Positions 63,168 to 64,000 of a stretch of DNA of 64,000 nt are shown here, one piece after another. The stretch is from Sepiola atlantica (taxonomy: Eukaryota > Mollusca > Cephalopoda > Sepiida > Sepiolidae). Position 1 is the first letter of the stretch, and every line of letters starts with the position of its first letter. The notes under the pieces are model-generated. The model was not told where the DNA came from, ran no database searches, and saw only the letters and a list, made by a program, of their open reading frames with translations. A program made the position numbers and the translations under genes. The stretch is from positions 1,654,701 to 1,718,700 of the forward strand of contig OY744547.1 in NCBI GenBank assembly GCA_963556195.1, given 5' to 3'.

Positions 63168-63535
63168 GTAAAAAAAAAATTTCCTTTGATTTTTCGATCC
63201 ACAAAATTTTCTCGGCTGTTTTTCCGAATATCTTGTATTTATTTTATCGTAATTTAAAATAGTCGATTTGTATTCATAACTGCATTTACAGATTATTTAT
63301 TCACAAACTAACCTTAACCCTAACCGTAACCACAAAAATAATTAATCTAAAGATCCAATTTCAACGAAATCTTGTCATAAACCGTCCCCATAAGTCATCA
63401 TCAAACTTTCATCATTTTCAATCCTCTCCTAATATTCTTTATCATTCAACTGATAATCTCCCTGTCGGCGGGGCCATGAATTCACTGACTGCAACCCCAT
63501 ACAGGACACATATATATGGATAACATTTTAATCAC
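63168..63535. other. Intron after exon 21
   Basis: A short ACCTTAACCCTAACCGTAAC run at 63309-63330, otherwise unassigned. Confidence 0.4.
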
Positions 63536-63539
63536 AAAT

Positions 63540-64000
63540 CTTTAACAAGATCACCTCTATAACAAGAAGAGTAAATGAAATTATGCTGGATAGCGAGTCG
63601 TATCAGCATTCGTGGAAATGAAAAAGTGAATGGAGCAGTAAAAGAATCGCTGAACCAATAATAGGATTCCATACACTGATCTTCGACCTTTTATAAACAG
63701 GTTAATCAAATAAAAATGGCAAGAATCTTGGGATGAATGCCAAATTAATAAATTACACAAGATTTGGCCAACTTTTGATGAGTGGCCATTAGGTTACAGA
63801 AACGCAAGAAGAGAAGAGGTTATAGTAGCCAGACTTCATATAGGACAAACATATATTACTCACAAATATTTATTGGACGGTGAAGAGTCTCCAATGTGTG
63901 TATCATGTCAAGAATCTTTTACAGTAAAACATATAGTAATAGACTGTCAGGATCCGCGACAAAGCCGAAGAAAATACTACAACTCGAAACATCTAAAGGA
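63540..64000 (+). mobile_element. I-clade-like LINE: RNase H end and C-terminal domain, runs off window
   Basis: SIRGNEKVNGAVKESLN (about 63607-63655) resembles the RNase H C-terminus (HxGIxGNExAD). In another frame KWQESWDECQINKLHKIWPT, ARREEVIVARLHIGQTYITH, CVSCQESFTVKHIVIDC and QSRRKYYN form the RLRxGHxxLTH...CxxCxxxxTxxHxLxxC zinc-knuckle tail. A stop and frame changes make it non-functional. Confidence 0.85.

Overview
The window is eukaryotic and reads as a repeat-rich intronic stretch of one large animal gene. About 3.5 kb of the 64 kb is coding: 21 phase-consistent exons on the + strand encode the middle and C-terminal part of a BAZ2B-type chromatin reader (BAZ2A/BAZ2B/toutatis family). 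The protein runs from a charged coiled coil through the DDT domain, WHIM1, an acidic linker, WHIM2/WHIM3 and two PHD fingers. The N-terminal TAM/MBD part lies left of the window and the bromodomain right of it. Intron-rich structure, tRNA-derived SINEs, several LINE clades, long TA tracts and very long minisatellites suggest a lophotrochozoan, most likely a mollusc and possibly a cephalopod. The species is an inference.

Layout. 1-2534: left intron with a LINE 3' end, a SINE and a CATGCAAC-rich repeat. 2535-2650: exon 1. 2651-24384: a 21.7-kb intron holding a 7.2-kb satellite of about 96 75-bp units, a 1.5-kb array of about 78-bp units, a 1.8-kb G-rich 21/27-bp minisatellite, LINE ends, TA-flanked fold-back elements, 5S-rRNA-like copies and DNA-transposon remnants. 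24385-32961: five short coiled-coil exons and the first DDT exon. 32962-36120: an intron almost filled by a 94-bp tandem array that was split by a Merlin DNA transposon, itself split by a LINE 3' end. 36121-45349: rest of DDT and WHIM1. 45853-47146: the 1.3-kb exon. 50435-56940: WHIM3 and linker exons. 58227-63167: two adjacent PHD fingers. 63540-64000: an I-type LINE C-terminus running off the edge.

The most interesting signal is a recurring RNA-like architecture: stem I, CUGANGA, stem II, GAAA, a very short palindromic stem III, UH, stem I'. This is the minimal hammerhead-ribozyme layout. It appears in several sequence-unrelated repeats with compensated stems, mostly in fold-backs abutting (TA)n tracts, and in decayed form inside a tRNA-headed SINE with about ten copies. 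Activity cannot be judged from sequence alone. Other points are two GC-AG introns in one gene, a second PHD finger absent from vertebrate BAZ2 proteins, and a clean nested-insertion history in the DDT intron.
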